From Amylostereum areolatum (lineage: Eukaryota > Basidiomycota > Agaricomycetes > Russulales > Stereaceae): a stretch of 64,000 nt of DNA. Position numbers and translations under genes: made by a program. The DNA lies in the NCBI GenBank assembly GCA_012932865.1, contig SAXG01000003.1, forward strand, positions 124,001-188,000, in the 5' to 3' direction. This document shows positions 35,360-45,583 of this stretch, in pieces; positions within the stretch are counted from its first letter, which is position 1; every line of letters starts with the position of its first letter. Below the pieces are notes generated by a model, which was not told the DNA's origin, did no database searches, and saw nothing but the letters and a program-made list of their open reading frames with translations.

Positions 35360-35940
35360 TGTTACAACTTGCCCAAGGTATTCCATTTTCCACTTCCTTA
35401 CTAGGAAGAGCGTCGCTAAATGACGGATTACGACCACGCCCCAGTTCGTAACCGTCTCAACGACGCTGCCACAGATCGTCACCATCTCGACGGCATAGCC
35501 TCGACGGTGCCACAGATCGTCACCGTCCCAACGGCATAGCCTCGACAGTGCCACAGATCGTCACCGTCCCAACGGCATAGCCTCGACGGTGCCACAGCTC
35601 GTCTCTGTAGATACTTGATGCAACCGTCGCCGAATGTACATATATTTACTCGACCTCCTTTCCTATAAAAGGAGGCTCAACGAGCGAGCTATTCCCCAGC
35701 TCGTTCTCTTTGTAAATACAGGACTGTTCTAATAAGAACCTCCTCTTCTAAACGCTAAAGAGAATCCTAAGCATACTAAGTCGATAGACTCGCCTAAGTC
35801 TTCCGCGAAGACTTACTGCTTCGTCTACCGACCTTCACCTTCGTATAAACCGAGACGTCTGGATCACCTGATCCCACCTCTCACGCATAAGAGTACTGTA
35901 GCCTGAGCCGCTTGTCACGTGATAAGGACCGTCCTTAACA
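35360..35940 (+). repeat. H 5' LTR
   Basis: 581 bp with TGTTA/TAACA ends. It contains three 41-bp tandem repeats (35468-35590) and a TATAAAA box at 35664-35670. The box sits in a hairpin: CCTCCTTT before it pairs with AAAGGAGG after it. Confidence 0.93.
35468..35590 (+). repeat. Three 41-bp tandem repeats in the H LTR
   Basis: Units at 35468-35508, 35509-35549 and 35550-35590, each starting GCCACAGATCGTCACC and ending GCCTCGAC(G/A)GT, plus a partial fourth. They sit about 75 bp upstream of the TATA box, as U3 enhancer repeats do. The same array is at 59844-59966 in the 3' LTR. Confidence 0.85.
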
Positions 35941-36742
35941 CTAGAACGAGCTCTCCTCTACACTAGCTCACCCTACAGTTTGGCGCAGAGCGTCAAACGA
36001 AACACCCACCACGGAGTCAGCGGAACAACCCGCTGAAAAGAGACCATCAGATTTTGAAATCCCTCAACTCCAATCAAACTGCAGTCGAGAATTCCCTAAC
36101 GGAAACAAAGATCATCGCTGGACATTTGACCCCTATCATCTCCTTTTTTACTACGACGGAGCCCTCGTCGCGAAAGAAAGCAAAGGAACATACACATACC
36201 AGTGGAACCCGCCCATATACAGATACAACCTTCCCCCAGCAGCAGAATATTTCAAAGATAGATCCAAAAGAGAAAAGGAAGACGGAAGCTACGACAATTC
36301 ACATTGGAAGCGCCCAGATTATTCAAGACCTCATATCGGGCCCCTCTCATCAGAAGAACTCTGGAAACATCCGGACGCACAGAAAGTCGAAGAGAAGCCT
36401 TACACCGGGAATATTAAGGACTACTGGGAATTTGATCCAGATACCGACACAGCCGATACGACAACCGAACCACAGAATCCTCGAACCGAACCCCAGCATC
36501 CTCAAGAACCCGCAACAGCCGCACCACCTCCAGAGGAAACCGCGACAGAACCTAAGAGAACTATATCAAACCCCCAAATTAAGTCCGATCCCGGAAGAAG
36601 TCGAGAAGGCAGCCCATCGAGCACAGCAGAAACGGAAGAACATACAAAGAACTCAACAAGATCCCAATCACCTGACGACATCTTCGGAACCACAAGAGGA
36701 AGACAAGGAAATCTATTTGGAAAATCCGAGAACGTCACAACA

Positions 36743-37193
36743 ATGGGAGACGCCACCGCCTCGATACCCAACCCCGCCACCACACTTAGCAATGTCCCCC
36801 CTGGAGAGACTAATATACCGCGCCAGACGCCTGCAACTCCAACACCAGCCGATCCCGCGAAACCGAGACATGAGACTCGATTCCCCCTAGGACTTGGCAC
36901 GACCGACCCAATAAGATGGAGAACGCTAACGCCACCATCACCATCACTCTCTAACCAATCAATAAATAACAAAAAGGGAAAAGAAGTCAGAGACTACGTC
37001 TTCGGGAGAGGAGCAACCGCGGATCTTCCGAAAGAATCGAAGCACCCACCAGGGAATTCCCCACCAGAAGGGACCGGCACAATCGGATCAAAACCCGATG
37101 ATAAGGACAAAGGATTCAAACTAAACGCACTGGGAGTATACGACGGAAGAGATCGAGCGAAAGCAGCAAAGTTCATAGAACAATGCGTACTTC
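36743..37193 (+). pseudogene. gag: H gag, 5' part
   Basis: 36743 is the first in-frame ATG I can find, but the same frame is open without AUG from about 35,950. That upstream stretch encodes protein-like sequence (FDPYHLLFYYDGALVAK, TYTYQWNPPIYRYNLPP, KDYWEFDPDTDT). After 36743 the sequence is Pro/Thr-rich, followed by the start of the Gag core (FKLNALGVYDGRDRAKAAKF). It ends where G2 entered at ACTTC (37189-37193). Confidence 0.7.
37189..37193. repeat. Target-site duplication of G2, left copy
   Basis: ACTTC, repeated at 44710-44714. Confidence 0.9.
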
Positions 37194-37651
37194 TGTCATG
37201 AACGGTCTATAATTTTCTTTTTACTTTACATCGGTTACACGCTTTAGGACTTATCGACTTATCACCGGTCCGGCTCCACCTTGGCCCGGACCCGGCTCAT
37301 CTATATCCCGCCCGGACCCACGTGACTCATCTCGGTCCGGGTCTGACTCCTTTCTCTTGACTCATGCTGTACGATACTGACTCATGCTGTGCTCTTTTAC
37401 ATACGACTGCTTACTTATACTTGGTCTGCTTACTGATCGCCGTGTATTGGTTGCTTACCTAAGTCTCTCTCCTCTTGTGTATATAAGGCTCGCTCTCGCT
37501 GTACATATTCCTTATCTCGAGCTAGTCAATTCTACCGACTTTGCTTGCTTTCCCTCGTCTGTCGCCGTGTCTGATCGGCTCTCCTCTGTCGTCCTCATCT
37601 TCTAGTCAGCTGTGTCGTAACTTGGTGCTGTCGCACTAGTCGTTGCTGACA
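37194..37651 (+). repeat. G2 5' LTR
   Basis: 458 bp, TGTCA...TGACA, with the same TATA box and TGACTCA sites as G1. Confidence 0.93.
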
Positions 37652-38122
37652 TAAGCTCGAGATCTGTTTACTCTTGCACCACCCTACGACCGTCCCTACG
37701 TACTGTAGCGTAGTAGTAGTAGTACCCGTCTGGTACTGACCTTGTTCTTCCCCCGTGCCGCCCTAGACCGTTGCCCCCAGAGTACGCGACTCGTTACCCT
37801 GACATTGTGGTCGTGCGCACGTATACCGGTGCCGGCTTGACGTTTCCTCGAAACGTTACACCTACTCGAGACTCTCCAATACCAGGAGTTGAAAGCTCAG
37901 AGGTGACAGTAGAAGGTGCACCTTTGGTGTAGGAAACGAGTAAAAGCGGCGAAAGGAAAGCGGTCTAGGAAGTCTTTGGGCTCGTGTCCCCTAGACGAAG
38001 AGACAGCCAACAGGTCGAGAAGACTGAGGCAGACCGTCTTGCGATCTCATAACAGAACCACCTTCCCTCGACAAAATCTTCCCTTGCCGCACAGAGTAAC
38101 CATTTCGACTGGGGGCTCGTGC

Positions 38123-38524
38123 ATGGAAGATTGGCGCTCGCAAGTACAAGAATTCATCCCCATCAGCCACGACGCTATCATCTCCCTCATCAACGAATCT
38201 AAAGACCCTTGGGCCTGGCACAATTGGAAGGTCGCCCTCGGCGTAGAAGAACTTGAAGACTCCATCATAGACATCCACTTCTATCGCCTCAAAATAAGCG
38301 AACAAGGAAACGGAAACCTCTACGTCTACTCCTGCCCATACGTCACCTACCGCTACAAACTCGAGCAACCCCCAAAATCCTTCTACGCGCCCAACGAGAA
38401 AATACCAGTAGACACTCGACACACCCACCGCCTCCCTACACCAGGCAACACCCCCAGCCCCACACCAGAGCCAGAGGTCATCGACCTCACCCAGCCAGAG
38501 GTCATCGACCTCACCCACTTATAA
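38123..38524 (+). CDS. G2 pre-gag ORF with tandem VIDLT motifs
   Basis: Same 133-residue product as in G1. The two VIDLT codon runs are at 38477-38491 and 38501-38515. The in-frame TAA is at 38522-38524, and the gag frame is open from 38525 onward. Conservation of the ORF and of its stop in both copies argues that this arrangement belonged to their source element. Confidence 0.55.
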   Translation: MEDWRSQVQEFIPISHDAIISLINESKDPWAWHNWKVALGVEELEDSIIDIHFYRLKISEQGNGNLYVYSCPYVTYRYKLEQPPKSFYAPNEKIPVDTRHTHRLPTPGNTPSPTPEPEVIDLTQPEVIDLTHL

Positions 38525-38830
38525 ACAATTCCCTCGTTCGGACTCAACGGCTCCGACTCCAGTTCTGACTCCGACACCGACGTTGAGGACGAAAACTGCT
38601 ACATATATCCCCTCCCTCTAGGCTTCACTGAACGAGGAAACGACTTCTTTGTCCAACTCGGAGACACCACTGTCGAAGTCGCCTTTGTAGCAACCCAAAC
38701 AAGTGGCATCAGTTGGTACTTCGCCAACGAAAGCCAAGACGACCTCACTGAAGCCGACTTCAACCTCATCGCCGCCTCCGCCCTACCGCCTGTCACCGAA
38801 GAAGACTTCTCCGACCTCGACGAACCAATC

Positions 38831-40087
38831 ATGGCTGCCCAGTGGATCCGCACCGACCCCCAACCCCCTCTCCCCGCCGAACTTGCCAACTGCACTGAGA
38901 TCGGTGGAACATGGAACATCGTCATCGGCCAAACTGGCTCTCCCATCCAACACATGAATAACGGCACCGACGATGCCTGGCTCATGGAAGTAAATGGCCA
39001 ATGGGTCGCCATCCCTGCCGTGCTTGTTGCCGCCCTCAACCTGCCACCCCCCACCGTCAACGTCACGGCCCCCCCCATCACCGTCAACCCCCCTGCGGTC
39101 ACTATTAGTGCCCCAGCCGCCGCCGCCGCCAGACCCCCCCGAAAGAAAGTCCACGCGAAAACCCCTGAAGGCTTCTCTGGGAAACGAGAGGACTTCAATG
39201 ACTGGATGCGGTCGTGCGAGGAATACATGCGAGCCGCTGAGGATGACCTCGTGACGGACAAGGACAAAGTCCTCTTCATTCTCACCTACATGACGGGGGA
39301 GGCAGCACGCACCTGGAAGGCCGAGTATGAGGATGCACACTTGGCCAATGGAGCCATGGTCGCCTGGGTGGACTTCCACAAAGCACTCAAAGGGGCCTTC
39401 ACCGACGTCAATGAGCAGCACCGTGCCGCAGTCGAACTGGATGGGTTCAAACAGACGAAGGGTACCACTGCCCATGAATACTTCGCCAAGTTCGAGCAAC
39501 TTGCAAGGAAGGCAGGATACTCCACGGCGCAGGACCCCATCCACCTCATGCAGCTGCTCAAACACAACGTCTACTATCGGACCATCGACTCCATCTACGA
39601 CAGCGGTCACGTTCCTCAGAAATATGAGGACCTCAAAGAGCGCATCATCCTGATCGACGGTCTGCGACAAGAGCGGGAGGACCTTAAGACCCAGCGCAGT
39701 GGACCTGTGCAGAACCAAAAACCCAAAGGACAAGGATCGTCCAATGGGCAACAAGGGGGGCAGGTCCCATGGCGCCGCGATGGAACCGGCACGGTGCACG
39801 GTGGCAAAGGTCAGCCGATGGACGTCAACCGTGTCGACATCAAGGGGCGATGCTTCCGCTGCGGACAGAATGGCCACCAGGTGCGGGACTGCAGGGTAGA
39901 CGTGAAGAACATCCGAGACATGTGGGGGAGGGACCGGTACACGGAACCACCAAAGCGGGAGGCTCGAGCACAGACGTTCGAGACGCCCACCGCCTGGGCT
40001 AGGAGCCTGTCGGCCGAAGATCGGAAAAGCGTGATGGACGCGCTTCAAGCTCAGCCGAAGGTGGAGGAGAAGAAGGAGGGTTTTTGA
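38831..40087 (+). CDS. gag: G2 Gag polyprotein
   Basis: 418 residues, intact. An Ala/Pro-rich N-terminus (VTAPPITVNPPAVTISAP) leads into a Ty3-type capsid region (about residues 105-270: GFSGKREDFNDWMRSCEEY, AARTWKAEYE, ELDGFKQTKGTTAHEYFAKFEQLA). A linker rich in Gly/Gln follows, then one zinc knuckle, CFRCGQNGHQVRDC (about 353-366). The protein forms the virus-like particle and binds element RNA. It ends at TGA 40085-40087 after a -1 slippery heptamer. In-frame open sequence continues upstream of ATG 38831 to the TAA at 38522-38524. Confidence 0.9.
   Translation: MAAQWIRTDPQPPLPAELANCTEIGGTWNIVIGQTGSPIQHMNNGTDDAWLMEVNGQWVAIPAVLVAALNLPPPTVNVTAPPITVNPPAVTISAPAAAAARPPRKKVHAKTPEGFSGKREDFNDWMRSCEEYMRAAEDDLVTDKDKVLFILTYMTGEAARTWKAEYEDAHLANGAMVAWVDFHKALKGAFTDVNEQHRAAVELDGFKQTKGTTAHEYFAKFEQLARKAGYSTAQDPIHLMQLLKHNVYYRTIDSIYDSGHVPQKYEDLKERIILIDGLRQEREDLKTQRSGPVQNQKPKGQGSSNGQQGGQVPWRRDGTGTVHGGKGQPMDVNRVDIKGRCFRCGQNGHQVRDCRVDVKNIRDMWGRDRYTEPPKREARAQTFETPTAWARSLSAEDRKSVMDALQAQPKVEEKKEGF
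40078..40084 (+). other. G2 gag-pol -1 frameshift heptamer
   Basis: G GGT TTT directly before the gag TGA, as in G1. Confidence 0.7.
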
Positions 40088-43000
40088 GGGGGCTGACGAT
40101 GTACACGGCATCTGAAGCCCAAGTTTCTGTTTCTCGCTCGTCTGGTTTTGTGGCGCCTCGGTGGCCTGGTTCTCGTTTACATATGCGCATTGTTGATTCG
40201 GACTGTACTACTACGGGGGATATCCCCATTATGACTTCTCTTACGGACTCTATCGGTACGGGCACGCGTCCCGTTGTTATTTTAGATACTCAGGCTTCGA
40301 TTTGTGAGCCTTCGGCTTTGGATATGGCTTCGGTTTCGGCTTCAGTTTTAGATACGGCTTTGGATACGGACTCAGTTTTGGATATGGACCCTGTGAAGTC
40401 AGGGACAACGCCGTGCGATGGAAGGGGCACGGCGCCCAAATCATGTTATATGGCACCTGGAACGGCTCAATGGACGCTTCGTCGCTTAAGGGAAGACAAA
40501 CCCGAAAGTGCGATTGCAATCCTTCGCATCTGGACACACCACCGACGCCGTGACGAGGCTACTTATGAAGCCATCAAGGAAATAACTGGCATGGGAGACG
40601 AGTTAGCATGTCAAGCTCTACTAGAGCTCGCCACTCCTATGCAGTTCATACGCTCCGCCAGCGCCAAGGAACAAACGGTCATTCCCACACAACTGGTGGT
40701 AGATTCCAAACGCATTGTCAAAGCTCTCGCACTCCTGGACAGTGGTTGCACTGGCTCGTGTATCAACACGAAGTTCGTGCAGGAAAATCACATCCCCACG
40801 CGACGGACTGCTCGCCCAATCCCAGTACGAAATGCAGACGGCACTCTCAACACAGGAGGTCCCATCACGGAATATGTCACACTTCGCCTAAATATTCAAG
40901 ACCATGAAGAAAACATTGACCTGGCGGTCTCCAATCTAGGAGATACGGACCTTTTCATTGGACATGAGTGGCTAAAGAAGCACAACCCTCACATCGACTG
41001 GAAATCCGGGTCAATTGAATTCGACCGATGCCCTATCAGCTGCTCTCGTCCCCCTCCCCTCCTCAATATCGATGAGGATGAAGAGGAGGAGGAAGAGCCA
41101 GTCCACATGGAAAAGGACGAGCAGCTGTTTGCCTTCGACTGGGATGGCTACAAAGCGACATACCACATCCGGACCCATGCATCGGACATTGCAATTGAAG
41201 AGCATGCTAAGAAAAAGGAACAGACCTTCTCTGAGCGAGTCCCAATGGCGTACCACAAATTCAAGGACATCTTTGACAAAGACGACTTCGACAAGCTCCC
41301 TGAGCGACGCCCATGGGACCACGCCATTGAGCTCACTCCTAACTTCAAACCGGTCGATTGCAAAGTTTACCCCCTCACATTGGACGAGCAGAAGCAACTG
41401 GACGCCTTTCTGGAAGAGAACCTGAGATCTGGCCGGATCCAACCGTCCAAATCACCCATGGCCTCCCCATTCTTCTTCATCAAGAAAAAAGACGGCTCGC
41501 TACGTCCTGTGCAGGACTATCGAAAGCTCAATGAGATGACAATAAAGAACCGTTACCCGCTCCCGCTCATCCAAGAGTTGGTTGACAAACTTAAAGGAGC
41601 ACGACACTTTACCAAGCTCGATGTCCGATGGGGGTACAACAATGTTCGGATTAAAGAAGGGGACGAGTGGAAAGCTGCATTCCGCACGAACAAAGGTCTC
41701 TACGAGCCTACGGTCATGTTCTTTGGACTCACCAACTCCCCGTCTACGTTCCAAGCCATGATGAATGACCTGTTCAAAGACTTGATCCACCAAGGAGTCG
41801 TGGTCGTCTATTTGGACGACATCCTCATCTTCACACATACGCTAGAAGAACATCGTCGAATAGTCAAGGAGGTCCTTCGGATCCTGCGAGAAAACAAACT
41901 CTATCTAAAGCCAGAAAAGTGCGAGTTTGAGAAGGCAGAAATTGAATACCTGGGCATGATTGTCGGCGGAGGAAGGGTTCGCATGGATCCAGCAAAGGTC
42001 GCGGCAATCACCAATTGGCCAGCCCCCAAAACGAAGAAACAACTTCAATCATTTTTGGGCTTTTGCAACTTCTACCGTCGCTTTATCAAGGACTTCAGTA
42101 GCATTGCTCACCCAATGACTAAACTCACTGGGAAGACGGAATGGGTCTGGAACACCCCACAGCAGGAGGCTTTTGAGGAACTCAAGCGACGTATAACATC
42201 GCAGCCAGTTCTAGCAATCCCTACAGACGATGGACAGTTCCGTGTCGAGGCGGACTCCTCTGACTATGCCACGGGCGCGGTACTTTCGCAACAACAGGAC
42301 AATGGCAAATGGCACCCGGTCGCCTTCCTCTCAAAGTCCCTCAGCGAAGCTGAGAGGAACTATGAGATTTATGACAAGGAATTACTGGCTATCATGACGG
42401 CGCTAGAGAAATGGAGACAATACCTCATGGGGGCACGACAGGAGTTTGAAATCTGGTCGGATCATCGCAATCTCACGTACTTCCGCAAGGCGCAGAAGCT
42501 AAATCGGAGACAAGCACGATGGTTAACGGAGCTACAAGAGTATCATTGTACGCTACTCCACAAGCCTGGCAAAACAATGGGTAAACCCGATGCTATTTCC
42601 CGACTAGCGGGCCTTGAGAAGGGGGAGAAAGACAATGAAAACATTGTCCTCCTGAAACCAGAACTCTTTCGCGCCCTCAACCATGCAGGAATTATAACCA
42701 ATGGACCTGACAATGTCTTCATTGAGCGGATTCAGGAGGCTACCTTACTCCGAGACCATGCAGTAGAACGCGCCTTAGCACTCAAAGTGAAGGGATGGCT
42801 GGAACACGCAGATGGAACGATCACTTGGCAACACAGACTCTATGTCCCAAGAGACAAAGGACTCCGTGCAGACATCATCCAAGCTCATCATGACGGCCCG
42901 CTTGTCGGTCACCCAGGACGATACAAGACCCATGAGCTCATCACGCGCAACTACTGGTGGCCTGCCATTAGAGACGATGTCCGGAAATATGTTGAAGGAT

Positions 43001-44259
43001 GTGAGACCTGCCAACGTACCAAGATTAGACATGATCGCATTGCCGCTCCACTCCACCCACATGACCCGCCACAAGCGCCTTGGGAGCATGTCTCCATCGA
43101 CTTTGTCATGCCGCTCCCAGTCTCGGATGGAAAAGACGCCATCTGCAATGTGAACTGCATGGGTACCAAGCAGGTTGTATTCTGGGCCACGACCAAAGAC
43201 CTAACGGAGGACGAACTCGCCTTCGAGTACCTACGCGAGGTGGTCCCCCATCATGGAATTCCTAGAAAGATCGTCAGCGACCGTGGCAGCGTGTTTGTCT
43301 CCAAATTCACCACAGCATTGTTCCAACTGTTAGGCATTGAAGGGAACCCGTCCACGGCGTATCACCCTCAGACGGACGGACAGACCGAACGCTCCAACAT
43401 GACCATGGAAAACTACCTTCGCATCTTCGTCAATCAACGACAGGACAATTGGACACGTTACCTCCCACTTGCCATGACTGCACTCAACAACATGATCCAT
43501 AGTTCGATTGGGATGTCTCCCAACTTTGCCAACTATGGTCGGGAACTCTACCTGGGGACAAACCCTCGACGTGAGACAGACAACCCATCGGCGAACGAGT
43601 TTGCACAACGCATGCGAGACATCTATGAGGAAGCCCGCTCTGCGCTAAAGGCAGCACAGGACGATCAAAAGCGCTTTTACGATCGCAAGAAGGACGAACC
43701 AATAGATTACAAAATTGGCGACTTCGTCTGGCTGGAAGCCAAGACCAGAGATGGCCAAACCGTAATCAAAACGGCACGTCCTATGCAAAAGCTAGATGAC
43801 AAGCGCTTTGGTCCTTTCGAAATCCTGGAGAAAGTCGGAGCATCGGCTTACAAGCTTCGCCTCCCTACATCCTGGTCACGAAAACATCCGGTCTTCAACG
43901 AGTCCCTCCTATCTCCACACAACGGTCCCGCCTTTGACAATCAGAAAGCACCTACACCTCCACCGCCAGAGTTAGTCCAAGGAGAGGAAGTCTATGAGGT
44001 CGAAAAAATTATAGACTCCAAGAAGGTTGGTCGCGGCTTCAAGTACCTCGTCAAATGGAAAGGCTACCCAGACAATGACAATACTTGGGAGCCTCTCACC
44101 AATCTCCAGAATGCCAAGAAACGCATTGACGACTTCCACCGTGAACATCCGGGTGCCCCGAAACCTGCACGCCTTAATCGTTGGAAACTCCTGTCGGAGG
44201 AAGAAACTGGATCTGATTACGACGAGGACGTCGAATCTAAGGAAGGGGTGATGTCATGA
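40084..44259 (+). CDS. pol: G2 Pol polyprotein
   Basis: 1,391 codons. By eye the protein matches G1 Pol except for KWKGYPD in the chromodomain, where G1 has Asp for Gly. Protease, reverse transcriptase (YLDD), RNase H, integrase (HHCC and DDE) and chromodomain are all present without a stop, so this copy could encode working enzymes. The last codons lie in the 3' LTR. Confidence 0.93.
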   Translation: MRGLTMYTASEAQVSVSRSSGFVAPRWPGSRLHMRIVDSDCTTTGDIPIMTSLTDSIGTGTRPVVILDTQASICEPSALDMASVSASVLDTALDTDSVLDMDPVKSGTTPCDGRGTAPKSCYMAPGTAQWTLRRLREDKPESAIAILRIWTHHRRRDEATYEAIKEITGMGDELACQALLELATPMQFIRSASAKEQTVIPTQLVVDSKRIVKALALLDSGCTGSCINTKFVQENHIPTRRTARPIPVRNADGTLNTGGPITEYVTLRLNIQDHEENIDLAVSNLGDTDLFIGHEWLKKHNPHIDWKSGSIEFDRCPISCSRPPPLLNIDEDEEEEEEPVHMEKDEQLFAFDWDGYKATYHIRTHASDIAIEEHAKKKEQTFSERVPMAYHKFKDIFDKDDFDKLPERRPWDHAIELTPNFKPVDCKVYPLTLDEQKQLDAFLEENLRSGRIQPSKSPMASPFFFIKKKDGSLRPVQDYRKLNEMTIKNRYPLPLIQELVDKLKGARHFTKLDVRWGYNNVRIKEGDEWKAAFRTNKGLYEPTVMFFGLTNSPSTFQAMMNDLFKDLIHQGVVVVYLDDILIFTHTLEEHRRIVKEVLRILRENKLYLKPEKCEFEKAEIEYLGMIVGGGRVRMDPAKVAAITNWPAPKTKKQLQSFLGFCNFYRRFIKDFSSIAHPMTKLTGKTEWVWNTPQQEAFEELKRRITSQPVLAIPTDDGQFRVEADSSDYATGAVLSQQQDNGKWHPVAFLSKSLSEAERNYEIYDKELLAIMTALEKWRQYLMGARQEFEIWSDHRNLTYFRKAQKLNRRQARWLTELQEYHCTLLHKPGKTMGKPDAISRLAGLEKGEKDNENIVLLKPELFRALNHAGIITNGPDNVFIERIQEATLLRDHAVERALALKVKGWLEHADGTITWQHRLYVPRDKGLRADIIQAHHDGPLVGHPGRYKTHELITRNYWWPAIRDDVRKYVEGCETCQRTKIRHDRIAAPLHPHDPPQAPWEHVSIDFVMPLPVSDGKDAICNVNCMGTKQVVFWATTKDLTEDELAFEYLREVVPHHGIPRKIVSDRGSVFVSKFTTALFQLLGIEGNPSTAYHPQTDGQTERSNMTMENYLRIFVNQRQDNWTRYLPLAMTALNNMIHSSIGMSPNFANYGRELYLGTNPRRETDNPSANEFAQRMRDIYEEARSALKAAQDDQKRFYDRKKDEPIDYKIGDFVWLEAKTRDGQTVIKTARPMQKLDDKRFGPFEILEKVGASAYKLRLPTSWSRKHPVFNESLLSPHNGPAFDNQKAPTPPPPELVQGEEVYEVEKIIDSKKVGRGFKYLVKWKGYPDNDNTWEPLTNLQNAKKRIDDFHREHPGAPKPARLNRWKLLSEEETGSDYDEDVESKEGVMS

Positions 44260-44709
44260 ACGGTCTATAATTTTCTTTTTACTTTACATCGGTTACACGC
44301 TTTAGGACTTATCGACTTATCACCGGTCCGGCTCCACCTTGGCCCGGACCCGGCTCATCTATATCCCGCCCGGACCCACGTGACTCATCTCGGTCCGGGT
44401 CTGACTCCTTTCTCTTGACTCATGCTGTACGATACTGACTCATGCTGTGCTCTTTTACATACGACTGCTTACTTATACTTGGTCTGCTTACTGGTCGCCG
44501 TGTATTGGTTGCTTACCTAAGTCTCTCTCCTCTTGTGTATATAAGGCTTGCTCTCGCTGTACATATTCCTTATCTCGAGCTAGTCAATTCTACCGACTTT
44601 GCTTGCTTTCCCTCGTCTGTCGCCGTGTCTGATCGGCTCTCCTCTGTCGTCCTCATCTTCTAGTCAGCTGTGTCGTAACTTGGTGCTGTCGCACTAGTCG
44701 TTGCTGACA
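44252..44709 (+). repeat. G2 3' LTR
   Basis: 458 bp, differing from the 5' LTR at about two positions (ACTGGTCGCC for ACTGATCGCC, and AAGGCTTGCTC for AAGGCTCGCTC). Confidence 0.93.
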
Positions 44710-44714
44710 ACTTC
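44710..44714. repeat. Target-site duplication of G2, right copy
   Basis: ACTTC, matching 37189-37193. Confidence 0.9.
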
Positions 44715-45583
44715 GCTTCATAGCCTTTCCCAACGCGTATGCAGCCAACATGCGTAAGATAACCTTTGTACTCTCGCATCTCACCGATGGACCAGCCCTC
44801 CACTGGGCGTCCCTCTTAATAAGTAAGATCGATAAGATACGAGATCGCGGCCTAGATCCAGAAGTATACCTCCCATGGACGGCATTCCGCGACGCCTTCT
44901 TAGAGACCTCCGGAGAAATAGACCCAGGAAGAGACGCTAGATTCAATATACAGCGCCTAGAACAAGGGACTATGGAAACCAAAGATTATATTACAATCTT
45001 CAGGGACTACGCCATGGAAGCAGGCTACGATCATAAGGCACTAATCGACCAATTCAAGAGAGGACTACGCAATGATATCGTGGTTGAGATCCTCAAGAGA
45101 GACCACATCTCGAACGATATTGATGAATGGTACGAACTCGCGTTACGCATTGACAATAACTGGAGAGAAGCACAAGCGTTCCAACGACATTACACGAGAC
45201 CAATGAACCCGACGAGTGATCTCACGCTCCTATACAAGAAACCACAGACATATATTCCATTCAGAAAAGGAAATGGGAATAAAGGAAACGCGACCACCGC
45301 CAGAGCGGCACAAACAGGGAACAACGGCCGAAACTTCAGACGCCTTACCCCGCAAGAACGTACTGAACTCCAGAAGTCAGGATCATGCTTCTATTGCCGG
45401 AAGCCAGGACACATCTCCAAGAACTGCCCAGAGAAACGTACCCAAACAACGATCAATGCACGAACGGCGAATCTAACGGAAGAAGAATCCCCGATTGATC
45501 AGATCACCAAACTTGTGAACAAGATGGACAGTGAGACGTTCGCACGCACTGCCAACATGTTCAAAGATAATCAGGGTTTTTGA
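44715..45583 (+). pseudogene. gag: H gag, 3' part
   Basis: Continues the Gag core in phase after G2 (FPNAYAANMRKITFVLSHL, GPALHWASLLI, LETSGEIDPGRDARFNIQRLEQG, YITIFRDYAMEAGY), then a zinc knuckle CFYCRKPGHISKNC. It ends at TGA 45581-45583 directly after the heptamer G GGT TTT at 45574-45580. Confidence 0.88.
45574..45580 (+). other. H gag-pol -1 frameshift heptamer
   Basis: G GGT TTT followed by TGA, the same sequence and spacing as in the G family, although the flanking codons differ. Confidence 0.7.

Larger units (their letters stand above)
37194..44709 (+). mobile_element. Ty3/gypsy chromovirus-type LTR retrotransposon G2 (sister of G1)
   Basis: 7,516 bp with LTRs at both ends and a perfect 5-bp duplication, inserted in H gag. 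Gag and pol are both open, and the LTRs differ at only about two positions. It therefore looks young and structurally complete, the best reference copy of the G family in this window. Confidence 0.93.
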
